A DNA stretch of 35,432 nt. Source: an uncultured Spirochaetales bacterium (lineage in GTDB: Bacteria > Spirochaetota > Spirochaetia > Sphaerochaetales > Sphaerochaetaceae). The stretch is from NCBI GenBank assembly GCA_949285145.1, contig CASDXQ010000015.1, positions 1 through 35,432 on the forward strand, written 5' to 3'. Each line of letters opens with the position of its first letter. The first letter of the stretch is position 1. The position numbers and the translations under genes were made by a program. A model generated the notes under the pieces. It saw only the letters and a program-made list of their open reading frames with translations. It did not search any database and was not told where the DNA came from. This document shows, one piece after another, positions 26,526 through 34,388 of this stretch.

Positions 26526-26681
26526 TCAGCTCTCTTGGATGCAGGACATGTCCTGCTTCTGCGGAGGATTCCTCCGGGGTCGAAAGAAAGGGCAGATGTG
26601 ACGGAGAAGCCTTCCCACACTCCGCATGTTTCCCTCTCTTCCCGTGTGGAAAGGTGAGCCTCTTTGCCGGTGGAGAGCTGA
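26526..26681 (+). ncRNA. Structured 5' leader of rplM (candidate ribosomal-protein autoregulatory element)
   Basis: A multibranch fold is visible. The closing helix pairs TCAGCTCTCT (26526-26535) with GGAGAGCTGA (26672-26681), ten pairs including one G-U, 28 bases before the rplM ATG. Inside are GCAGGA/TCCTGC around CATG (26541-26556), CGGAGG/CCTCCG with loop ATT (26562-26576), and CCACAC/GTGTGG (26615-26620 with 26644-26649). The rplM-rpsI operon is known to be autoregulated by L13 in E. coli, and an L13 leader motif is known in Firmicutes. I cannot say whether this fold matches either. Confidence 0.55.
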
Positions 26682-26709
26682 AGAAAACTGAAGAATAAGG
26701 AAAAATGGT

Positions 26710-27138
26710 ATGAAAACTATTTTTGTAAAGCCGCAGTCAGTTGAGAAGAAATGGTATCTCATTGACGCTGAAGGTAAGAATCTGGGACGCGTTGCAGTTG
26801 CAGCAGCCAGAATTCTCAGAGGCAAGAACAAGCCTGAATATGTTCCTCACCAGGACATGGGTGACTACGTGATCATCATCAATGCTGCCAAGGCTACAGT
26901 TACCGGCAACAAGGTTGTTGATAAGAAGTACTACCGCCATTCAATGTTCCCGGGCGGACTCACAACGGAAAGCTACGGTGAAGTGATCGAAAGAAAGCCG
27001 ACATTCCCGATGGAGCACGCTGTAAAGGGCATGCTTCCCCACGGAAAGCTCGGAAGGGCATTATTCACCAATCTCAAGGTCTATGCCGGTGCAGAGCATC
27101 CTCATATGGCACAGAAGCCGATCGTTGTTGAACTTTAA
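26710..27138 (+). CDS. rplM: Large ribosomal subunit protein L13
   Basis: A 142-residue early-assembly protein of the 50S subunit that binds 23S rRNA. Typical sequence throughout: [15 protein letters not shown] near the start, [18 protein letters not shown] in the middle, RHSMFPGGL and [20 protein letters not shown] toward the end. The start is ATG 26710 with AAGG at 26697-26700. A two-codon frame, ATG GTA TGA, begins at 26705 and its stop overlaps this start codon. First gene of the rplM-rpsI operon, with an 11-base gap to rpsI. Confidence 0.98.
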   Translation: MKTIFVKPQSVEKKWYLIDAEGKNLGRVAVAAARILRGKNKPEYVPHQDMGDYVIIINAAKATVTGNKVVDKKYYRHSMFPGGLTTESYGEVIERKPTFPMEHAVKGMLPHGKLGRALFTNLKVYAGAEHPHMAQKPIVVEL

Positions 27139-27149
27139 GGAGCAGGAAA

Positions 27150-27572
27150 ATGGCTAAGAAAGCAGTAGAAAAGAAAGAAATAGTTAATCTCGGACACGGT
27201 GTAGGCCGCCGCAAGACTGCTGTCGCCCGTGTTTACCTCAGAGAAGGCAACGGCAAGATCACTGTAAACGGCAAGAGCCTCGAAGATTACTTCGTGGATG
27301 CGATTTCTGTTTTCACAGTTAAGCAGCCGCTCGTCGTCACAGAGACAACAGACAAGTACGATATCCTCATCAACGTATGCGGAGGCGGTATCAAGGGACA
27401 GGCAGGTGCCTGCCGTCACGGTATCGCACGCGCACTTTGCGATGAGAACAACGAAGCTTACAGAAAGGCTCTCCATGCAGCCGGCTTCATGACCCGCGAC
27501 CCGAGAATGGTCGAGAGAAAGAAGTACGGTCGCCGTGGTGCACGCCGCCGCTTCCAGTTCTCAAAGAGATAA
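27150..27572 (+). CDS. rpsI: Small ribosomal subunit protein S9
   Basis: A 140-residue 30S protein whose C-terminal tail reaches the P-site tRNA. Seen: [19 protein letters not shown] (about residues 18-37), the [16 protein letters not shown] region, and the conserved basic C-terminus ending QFSKR. The rplM stop codon TAA merges with the ribosome binding site (TAAGGAG) of this gene. A stem-loop terminator follows within 60 bases. Confidence 0.98.
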   Translation: MAKKAVEKKEIVNLGHGVGRRKTAVARVYLREGNGKITVNGKSLEDYFVDAISVFTVKQPLVVTETTDKYDILINVCGGGIKGQAGACRHGIARALCDENNEAYRKALHAAGFMTRDPRMVERKKYGRRGARRRFQFSKR

Positions 27573-27605
27573 CTTCTCGATGGAATTATCAACAAACTTG
27601 TTCAA

Positions 27606-27633
27606 GGCCGCCTTTTCCGGGCGGTCTTCGTTT
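27606..27633 (+). terminator. Terminator of the rplM-rpsI operon
   Basis: Seven-bp stem GGCCGCC (27606-27612) with GGCGGTC (27620-27626), including one G-U pair, followed by TTCGTTT. The T-tract is interrupted but the position after rpsI fits. Confidence 0.65.
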
Positions 27634-27719
27634 ATTCTGCTGATACAGAGGAAAACAATTCTGCATAATCTCTCAAAGTTAGCTGCTGTGGCAATAGCGA
27701 AAGGAATGACTGAAAACTT

Positions 27720-27748
27720 TTGACACTCTTCAGGATGAGACATAGAAT
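27720..27748 (+). promoter_or_regulatory. Promoter of the DUF2442-XRE gene
   Basis: TTGACA (27720-27725), a 17-base spacer and TAGAAT (27743-27748): all six -35 bases and five of six -10 bases match. The predicted leader is about 20 bases, with GAGG (27763-27766) before the GTG start. Confidence 0.7.
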
Positions 27749-27774
27749 TTGACCGATTTCAAGAGGTAACTGTT

Positions 27775-28236
27775 GTGACTCATAACACCAAGGAAATCAA
27801 GATGAAAGACAATCTGATTGTCGAGGCAGTATTCTTCTGCGGGGTTGTGAAAGATTTTGGTGTCTCGCTGGTGTTCGAAAAGCATCCAGAGTACAAGGTC
27901 CTGAAAGAGGATAATAACTTGTGGCAAAATGCTGAACTGCTACCTCAGGGGAGCGGGGTCTACATCAATGATGAAATGGATCTCACTGCTGAGGAAATCT
28001 GGAAATACGGAAAAACAGTCGACAAAGTTCCGGTCGAAGCGAAATATGAGATTGCCTGTGCCATATCTTCCGCAAGGGAGGAGAAGGGGCTCAGTCAGAA
28101 ACAGCTTTCCCTGCTTTCTGGTGTCACTCAATGTGACATTTCAAGAATTGAAGGCGCTGCTACAAATCCTACGATGGAAACACTGTGCAGAATATGCAAA
28201 GTGCTGGGGCTTGAGCTGAGTGACGTGAAAATCTAA
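27775..28236 (+). CDS. DUF2442 domain fused to XRE-family helix-turn-helix
   Basis: A 153-residue protein. Residues 5-80 match DUF2442: TKEIKMKDNLIVEAVF, a FGVSLVFEKHPEYKVL strand region, and LTAEEIWKYG. Residues 90-153 form a Cro/C1-type HTH: SAREEKGLSQKQLSLLSGVT, then QCDISRIEGAATNPTMETL. DUF2442 proteins are often the antitoxin-like half of two-gene modules, and HTH domains let antitoxins repress their own promoter. No toxin gene is seen beside it, so it stands alone. Start GTG 27775 is preferred because the DUF2442 domain needs the TKEIK segment and GAGG lies eight bases upstream; ATG 27802, with AAGGA, is an alternative. Confidence 0.8.
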   Translation: MTHNTKEIKMKDNLIVEAVFFCGVVKDFGVSLVFEKHPEYKVLKEDNNLWQNAELLPQGSGVYINDEMDLTAEEIWKYGKTVDKVPVEAKYEIACAISSAREEKGLSQKQLSLLSGVTQCDISRIEGAATNPTMETLCRICKVLGLELSDVKI

Positions 28237-28551
28237 AACCAGTTGCATAATATATTGTAATACAAAACTTTATAAGTTCAGGATATGTCTTTGTCAGTCA
28301 ACTCGGATAAATACAGGATAAAAACAGACTTTTAGTAATCCTCCTGTAATACCGGCATAGACTTCATCAATCATCTCATCCTGAATGATACCGTTCTTCA
28401 CGCATGTATCAGGAACAGATGAGATGACTGCAAACTGCTTGAGGACAGATTGAACTTACCCATGACTGCAACAGTGGCTTGCAGAGATGATGATGTTCTC
28501 ATCCTTCCTCTGACTGCTTTGAAGACTGAGTTCCAGTAATTTTCCATTTCT
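28237..28551. other. Intergenic region before recX, possible gene remnant on the minus strand
   Basis: No intact gene is supported. On the minus strand a frame from ATG 28569 to the stop at 28294-28296 is open except for one TAA at codon 38 (28456-28458). Its translation contains natural-looking runs such as KNGIIQDEMIDEVYAGITGG, but I cannot assign a family. See the separate pseudogene entry. Confidence 0.4.
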
Positions 28552-28569
28552 GGTATGATCATCTGCCAT
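28294..28569 (-). pseudogene. Possible interrupted small gene, unrecognised
   Basis: A 92-codon frame starting ATG GCA GAT GAT at 28569, broken by a TAA at codon 38. The second part includes VLKQFAVISSVPDTCV and IIQDEMIDEVYAGITGG. No family is recognised, no ribosome binding site is clear, and its start overlaps the recX start on the other strand. One stop in 92 codons is uncommon but not rare by chance, so this is weak. Confidence 0.2.
28551..28559 (+). promoter_or_regulatory. Extended -10 promoter of recX
   Basis: TGG followed by TATGAT (28554-28559): a TGn extended -10 with five of six consensus bases. The recX ATG is at 28568, eight bases after the box, and no Shine-Dalgarno sequence fits between, so the mRNA may be leaderless or nearly so. 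Confidence 0.45.
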
Positions 28570-28972
28570 GACTGCATACGATAAAGCGCTATACTATCTT
28601 TCAATAAGGGAACACTGCAGAAAGGAACTTGAAACCAAACTCAGGGCAAAAGGATACAATGCCGGTGAGATTGAAGCGGCACTGGACAGACTTGAAGAAG
28701 AGAACTTCCTCTCTGATGCCCGCTATGCGGAAGTCTTCATACGCTCAAGGCTGAGAAAGAACCCGGAAGGAAGGGAAATAATAATCATGCGCCTTATTGA
28801 GAAGGGTGTTTCTCCCTCTCTTGCAAGAAATTCTGTCACTTCATATTTTGAAGAAAACAGCACGGAAATTGAAGCAATATATTCATCTCTCCGTGCCAGG
28901 GCTGTATCACAGAAGGGTGAAGAGAAGGCCAGAGCCTATCTCTTCAGAAAAGGAATAAGATTCAGGGATTGA
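28568..28972 (+). CDS. recX: Regulatory protein RecX
   Basis: A small helical protein that modulates RecA filaments. The 134 residues contain the RecX repeat pattern: ALYYLSIREHCRKELETKL near the N-terminus, then LEEENFLSDARYAEVFIRSR (about 39-58), NPEGREIIIMRLIEKGVS, and ARAYLFRKGIRF at the end. Length is at the short end for the family. No recA is in this window. The 3' end overlaps the convergent adenine deaminase gene by 11 bases. Confidence 0.9.
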   Translation: MTAYDKALYYLSIREHCRKELETKLRAKGYNAGEIEAALDRLEEENFLSDARYAEVFIRSRLRKNPEGREIIIMRLIEKGVSPSLARNSVTSYFEENSTEIEAIYSSLRARAVSQKGEEKARAYLFRKGIRFRD

Positions 28973-30695
28973 CGGAGGTGAAGGCGAAAGCCGTCACATC
29001 GAAAAGTCCTGAATCCGTGATCTTCAGTGCCGGTATGACAGGAAGCGCCATGAATGAAAGAGTCATGAAGGGATCAATGTTCCTGTTCACACCGAGCTTT
29101 TCGTATGCGATCTCATGCATTTCCCTGAGGGTGTCGTAAACCACCTGTGCGCTTTCATCAGTCATCAGGCCGGCTATTTCCAGAGGATGTGTCATAAGCA
29201 CTTTACCCTTCTGGATAATGGTGACACCGCCACCCGTGCTTATAAGCTCATTCACCGCCCTCTCCATATCTTCATCACTGGTTCCGACAACTATGATGTT
29301 GTGGGAGTCATGCGAGATTGAGGTTGCAACGGCTCCGCTTTTCATTCCGTAGCCTTCTATAAGCCCGAGCCCGACATTGCCTGTACCCTTATGGCGTTCA
29401 ACCGATGCGATCTTGAGTATGTCCGTCTTCTCATCGCGTGTGAAATTTCCTTTTTCATCCCTTGAGACTTTCCTTATGCAGTTCTCTGTCACAACCGAGC
29501 CGGGGATGATCTTTATGACACGTGCCTCATCTCCTTCAAGAGGCAGGACAAGGCGCTGCGATGAGAAGTTTTTCACATTCATCATTCCTGAAACCTTCTC
29601 AGGTTTTATGTGAGAGGAGGGAGAGAGTATCTTTCCGCCTTTTGCAGTGAGCTTTCCAGATACAAAGACTTCATCGGGAACTATCTTCTCAAGACTGTCG
29701 CAGATGAAGAAATCGGCCTTGAGACCCGGGGCGATGGCGCCTCTGTCTCGCAGGTCATAGCAGAGTGCAGCATTCAGCGTTGCCGCGCTGAGTGCCTTTT
29801 CCGCTTTCAGCCCGGCTCCGATGGCAAGGTTCACTCCGTTGGATATGTGACCTTCATCAATGATAGTCTCACACTGGCAGTCATCCGTACAGAACATGAT
29901 GCGTGAGAGATTGTCGTCATTGACGCCGGGAAGCAGGTCAAGGACGTTCTTGCATGCGGTTCCCTGCCTGAGCGCGACATACATTCCCCTTCTCACCCTG
30001 TCTCTGAGTTCCTCAGGCGTTGAGCATTCATGATCTGTCTTTATCCTGCATGCGCTGTATGCATCAAGATCCCTGTCCTTCACATCAGGGGCGTGTCCGT
30101 CAATGAACTTGCCGCGTGAGTAGGCACACTCAAGCTTGTCGAGCACGAAGTCGAGACCGGCAGCGATTCCCGGGTAGTTCATCATTTCTCCCAGTCCGAG
30201 GATTCTCTCGTCGTCAATCATCGTGTCTATGTCAGAAGCAAGAAGCACGGCACCTGCATGTTCGCTGTCCGTTGCAGGAACGCAGGATGGGAACATATAG
30301 TAGACACTCAGCGGCAGGTCAGCACTTGCCATTAGCATGTAGCGCATGGCATCCAGTCCTGCGACATTGCATATCTCATGCGGATCGGCAATGACTGTCG
30401 TCGTGCCTTTTGGAATGATGAGATCGGAAAATGCGGCAGGCGAGAGGTGGGAGGATTCAATATGGCAGTGAGCATCGATAAAGCCGGGCACGACATAGCG
30501 GCCGCCTGCATCGATCACTTCATCCGCCTCTATCTCGTCAGAGAATGATGCGAAGTGCCCGTCTATTACTGAAATTGAACCTTCAAATACGGTTTTGCTG
30601 AATACATCCACAATCCGGCAGTTTCTGATCAGAAGATCTGCCTTCTTTCTTTTCTCACATACGTCAATAAGAGTTTTTGCAAGAGTCCTATCCAT
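28962..30695 (-). CDS. ade: Adenine deaminase
   Basis: Converts adenine to hypoxanthine and ammonia; a metal-dependent amidohydrolase of 577 residues in the cytoplasm. Motifs: VPGFIDAHCHIESSHLSP with H76 and H78 as metal ligands, GTTTVIADPHEICNV (97-111), HAPDVKD, KTDHECSTPEE and CTDDCQCE in the barrel. The C-terminal domain has SHDSHNIIVVGTSDEDM, as in the bacterial Ade family. CAGGAG precedes the ATG. It diverges from an AzgA/PbuG purine permease gene, which suggests a joint role in purine salvage. Confidence 0.96.
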   Translation of the reverse strand: MDRTLAKTLIDVCEKRKKADLLIRNCRIVDVFSKTVFEGSISVIDGHFASFSDEIEADEVIDAGGRYVVPGFIDAHCHIESSHLSPAAFSDLIIPKGTTTVIADPHEICNVAGLDAMRYMLMASADLPLSVYYMFPSCVPATDSEHAGAVLLASDIDTMIDDERILGLGEMMNYPGIAAGLDFVLDKLECAYSRGKFIDGHAPDVKDRDLDAYSACRIKTDHECSTPEELRDRVRRGMYVALRQGTACKNVLDLLPGVNDDNLSRIMFCTDDCQCETIIDEGHISNGVNLAIGAGLKAEKALSAATLNAALCYDLRDRGAIAPGLKADFFICDSLEKIVPDEVFVSGKLTAKGGKILSPSSHIKPEKVSGMMNVKNFSSQRLVLPLEGDEARVIKIIPGSVVTENCIRKVSRDEKGNFTRDEKTDILKIASVERHKGTGNVGLGLIEGYGMKSGAVATSISHDSHNIIVVGTSDEDMERAVNELISTGGGVTIIQKGKVLMTHPLEIAGLMTDESAQVVYDTLREMHEIAYEKLGVNRNIDPFMTLSFMALPVIPALKITDSGLFDVTAFAFTSVNP

Positions 30696-31073
30696 AAATT
30701 TTCTCCTGTTGTCTAAATATTAACACCAAAAGGGAAGGCGGGGTGAAAAAGATGGAAAGAGAATGTGACGTAAGACTGAAATGCCGGCATTGTGCACAAA
30801 AATGCTGAAAAATGTCCGCATATGCTGTTGTCTGAAATTCAGCACTGCGTGGTGCGATGTGTATGTGATGCATTGAGATTATGATGAATATTAACAAGGA
30901 ATGGTTATTCGCTTCAGGTCCTGTAAATTCACTTTCGGCAATGATTTTCATTTTTTTTCTTGCGCCTTTCATATTCCTACCTTAGAATTTAATCAGCAAC
31001 ACAATGCAACATTTGACCTGGAAACAGGAGGCCGGGTTAAAAGATGTGTTCAGAAAAACAAGGAGGAAAACAG
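30696..31073. other. Divergent control region between ade and the purine permease
   Basis: No gene is supported. Two palindromes are visible: AATGCCGGCATT (30780-30791) and CTGAA-A-TTCAG (30832-30842). A TAATAT box on the minus strand (30717-30722) could serve ade; TTGACC (31013-31018) with TTAAAA (31037-31042) could serve the permease. I looked for a purine riboswitch and did not find its conserved core. A 94-codon minus-strand frame through this region has no recognisable family. Confidence 0.5.
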
Positions 31074-32441
31074 ATGAAGGATTTTTTCTGTTTAAAAGAA
31101 AAGAACACCTCGGTAAGGACTGAAATATTCGCCGGTCTTACCACGTTCTTCACAATGGCCTACATTATTTTCGTAAACCCGAACATGCTGGCTGAAACCG
31201 GAATGAGCTGGGATGGTGTATTTGTGGCAACCTGTCTTGCAGCAGCGGTCGGTACACTTATAATGGCACTGTTTGCAAATGTCCCATATGCTGTTGCTCC
31301 TGGAATGGGACTGAATGCACTTTTCACCTATACAGTGTGTCTCGCCGGCGGCTTCGTATGGCAGGAAGCGCTCGCAATGGTTTTCATCTGCGGTCTGATC
31401 AATATCGTCATCACTGTCACGAAGCTGAGAAAGTCAATTGTGAAGTCGATTCCTGAAGGACTTCAGAATGCCATCGGCGGTGCTATCGGTCTCTTCATCG
31501 CATACCTCGGTCTCAACAATGCCGGCCTCATTTCTTTCACCGGTGCATACCCGAGCGTCACACCCGGCATGCAGCCTTTCAATGCACCACATCTCGTGCT
31601 TGCGGTAATCGGCCTGCTCATCATCGTCATTTTGATGACACTTAACATCAAGGGCGCGATCCTCATCGGCATCGTCGCGACAACAATCATCGGCATTCCG
31701 TTCGGCGTAACAGTGATTCCTGAGTCCATCTTCTCATCATCCCACACCGTACAGGGATTCAGGGATGTGGCGTTCAGCTTCTTCGGCAGCCCGGGATTCG
31801 GATCTCTCTTCTCCGATCCGTCCAAGATCGCATTCGTCATAGTGACCATCTTCTCAATGAGCCTTTCAGATACATTCGATTCCATCGGAACCTTCATCGG
31901 AACCGGCAGGAAGAGCGGTATCTTCGATGCTGAAGACGAGAAGGCACTTGAAGGCTCCGGTTTCAAGAGCCGTCTTGACAAGGCTCTGGTTGCAGACAGC
32001 TTCGCGACAAGCATCGGCGCACTGCTGGGTACAAGCAACGCAACCACATACGTCGAAAGCTCAGCCGGTATCGCAGCAGGCGGACGCACAGGTCTCACAT
32101 CACTCACGACAGCCATCATGTTCCTCATCTGCCTGCCGTTTGCAGGTCTCATCGGAATGGTTCCCTCCGCAGCCACATCTCCGGCTCTCATCGTTGTCGG
32201 TATCCTGATGGTCGAGCCTTTCGGCAAGATCAACTGGAAGGACTTCAGCGAGGCGGTTCCCGCATTCTTCACCGTTGCCATCATGAGCTTCACCTACGGA
32301 ATCACAAACGGTATCGCAGCCGGATTCATCATGTACTGCATTACGAAGATCTGTACGAAGAAGGCAAGGGAAATCCACCCGATCATCGCAGGTGCGACAA
32401 TTCTCTTCATCATCGACTTCATTCTCAAGGCAACAGCCTGA
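31074..32441 (+). CDS. AzgA/PbuG-type purine permease (NCS2)
   Basis: Proton-linked importer of hypoxanthine, guanine or adenine in the inner membrane; 455 residues with about 12 to 14 hydrophobic segments. Diagnostic parts: EIFAGLTTFFTMAYIIFVNP (about residues 16-35), VAPGMGLNALFTYTVC, DTFDSIGTFIGTGRKSG and LGTSNATTYVESSAGIAAGG. I start it at ATG 31074, with AGGAGG seven bases upstream, rather than at the in-frame ATG 31044. Divergent from adenine deaminase. The exact purine cannot be told, but deaminase linkage suggests adenine or hypoxanthine. Confidence 0.94.
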   Translation: MKDFFCLKEKNTSVRTEIFAGLTTFFTMAYIIFVNPNMLAETGMSWDGVFVATCLAAAVGTLIMALFANVPYAVAPGMGLNALFTYTVCLAGGFVWQEALAMVFICGLINIVITVTKLRKSIVKSIPEGLQNAIGGAIGLFIAYLGLNNAGLISFTGAYPSVTPGMQPFNAPHLVLAVIGLLIIVILMTLNIKGAILIGIVATTIIGIPFGVTVIPESIFSSSHTVQGFRDVAFSFFGSPGFGSLFSDPSKIAFVIVTIFSMSLSDTFDSIGTFIGTGRKSGIFDAEDEKALEGSGFKSRLDKALVADSFATSIGALLGTSNATTYVESSAGIAAGGRTGLTSLTTAIMFLICLPFAGLIGMVPSAATSPALIVVGILMVEPFGKINWKDFSEAVPAFFTVAIMSFTYGITNGIAAGFIMYCITKICTKKAREIHPIIAGATILFIIDFILKATA

Positions 32442-32464
32442 GAAAGACTTTTACAACAGTTCTG

Positions 32465-32489
32465 CAGGCCGCCTCAGACAGGCGGCCTG
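32465..32489 (+). terminator. Terminator after the purine permease
   Basis: Nine-bp perfect stem CAGGCCGCC (32465-32473) with GGCGGCCTG (32481-32489), a seven-base loop, then TATATTGTTT. The T-tract is interrupted. Confidence 0.7.
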
Positions 32490-32553
32490 TATATTGTTTC
32501 AGGCGTATTCATGAATTTAAGGTAATTTATACAGTGTGCTGCAATGCTTTGTC

Positions 32554-33919
<1,366 letters not shown>

Positions 33920-33942
33920 GAGTAAGTTTTAAAATGAAGCGG

Positions 33943-33968
33943 GGCAGGGCGTAAGTCCTGCCTTTTTT
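33943..33968 (+). terminator. Intrinsic terminator after enolase
   Basis: GGCAGG (33943-33948) pairs with CCTGCC (33957-33962) around an eight-base loop, followed by six T residues (33963-33968). Confidence 0.85.
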
Positions 33969-34287
33969 AATCTCTTTTCCTCCTTTCTGCACCTTTTACT
34001 GCACTTCGATATTAACGGGTTGCAGCAGGCAGCATCCTGCCGTTATTCCGGTAAATCACATTTAAAGCAGATCAGATGTTAAAATTTCTGTAAAAAAGCA
34101 GAAGAAATTTTTCCGTATTCCTGAACAAAACAGAATGTTTTTGTCTGTTATCTTTTAAAAAAAAGCAAAAAACAATGACTAAAAGTGAATAAAATTGTCT
34201 TAAAGTATAGTTTTTAACAGTTTTTTCAACTTTTATACTATTTTTGTTGAATATATGTGTAACTTTTGTACGGTTTGTGAATTTATC
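33969..34287. other. AT-rich intergenic region with 10-bp phased A/T tracts
   Basis: No gene is seen. T-tracts begin at exactly 34211, 34221, 34231 and 34241, and A-tracts centred near 34160, 34170, 34182 and 34192 extend the phasing upstream. Tracts in phase with the helix turn bend DNA. The bend lies about 45-130 bases upstream of the -35 box of the envelope-protein gene. Confidence 0.65.
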
Positions 34288-34316
34288 TTGACAGTTGCGG
34301 TCACTGATTTTAAAAT
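34288..34316 (+). promoter_or_regulatory. Strong promoter of the outer-membrane-type protein gene
   Basis: TTGACA (34288-34293), a 17-base spacer and TAAAAT (34311-34316): 6/6 and 5/6 consensus matches with ideal spacing. The predicted leader is about 65 bases and ends in GGAGG (34380-34384). Confidence 0.75.
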
Positions 34317-34388
34317 TGTGATCGAAATAACTTAAAAAAGGGGATTATTTGGTTCTTGTGAATCTAACCCGAATTTTTTGGAGGAATT

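Noticed and set aside
30688-30972. 94-codon minus-strand frame before ade
   Set aside because: It overlaps the ade start and the control region, has no recognisable domain, and ade has its own good CAGGAG site.
30696-31073. Purine riboswitch between ade and the permease
   Set aside because: I searched the region by eye for the conserved three-way-junction core and its flanking helices and did not find them.
31463-32293. 276-codon minus-strand frame inside the purine permease
   Set aside because: Antisense shadow of the permease; composition and lack of any domain match fit a mirror frame.
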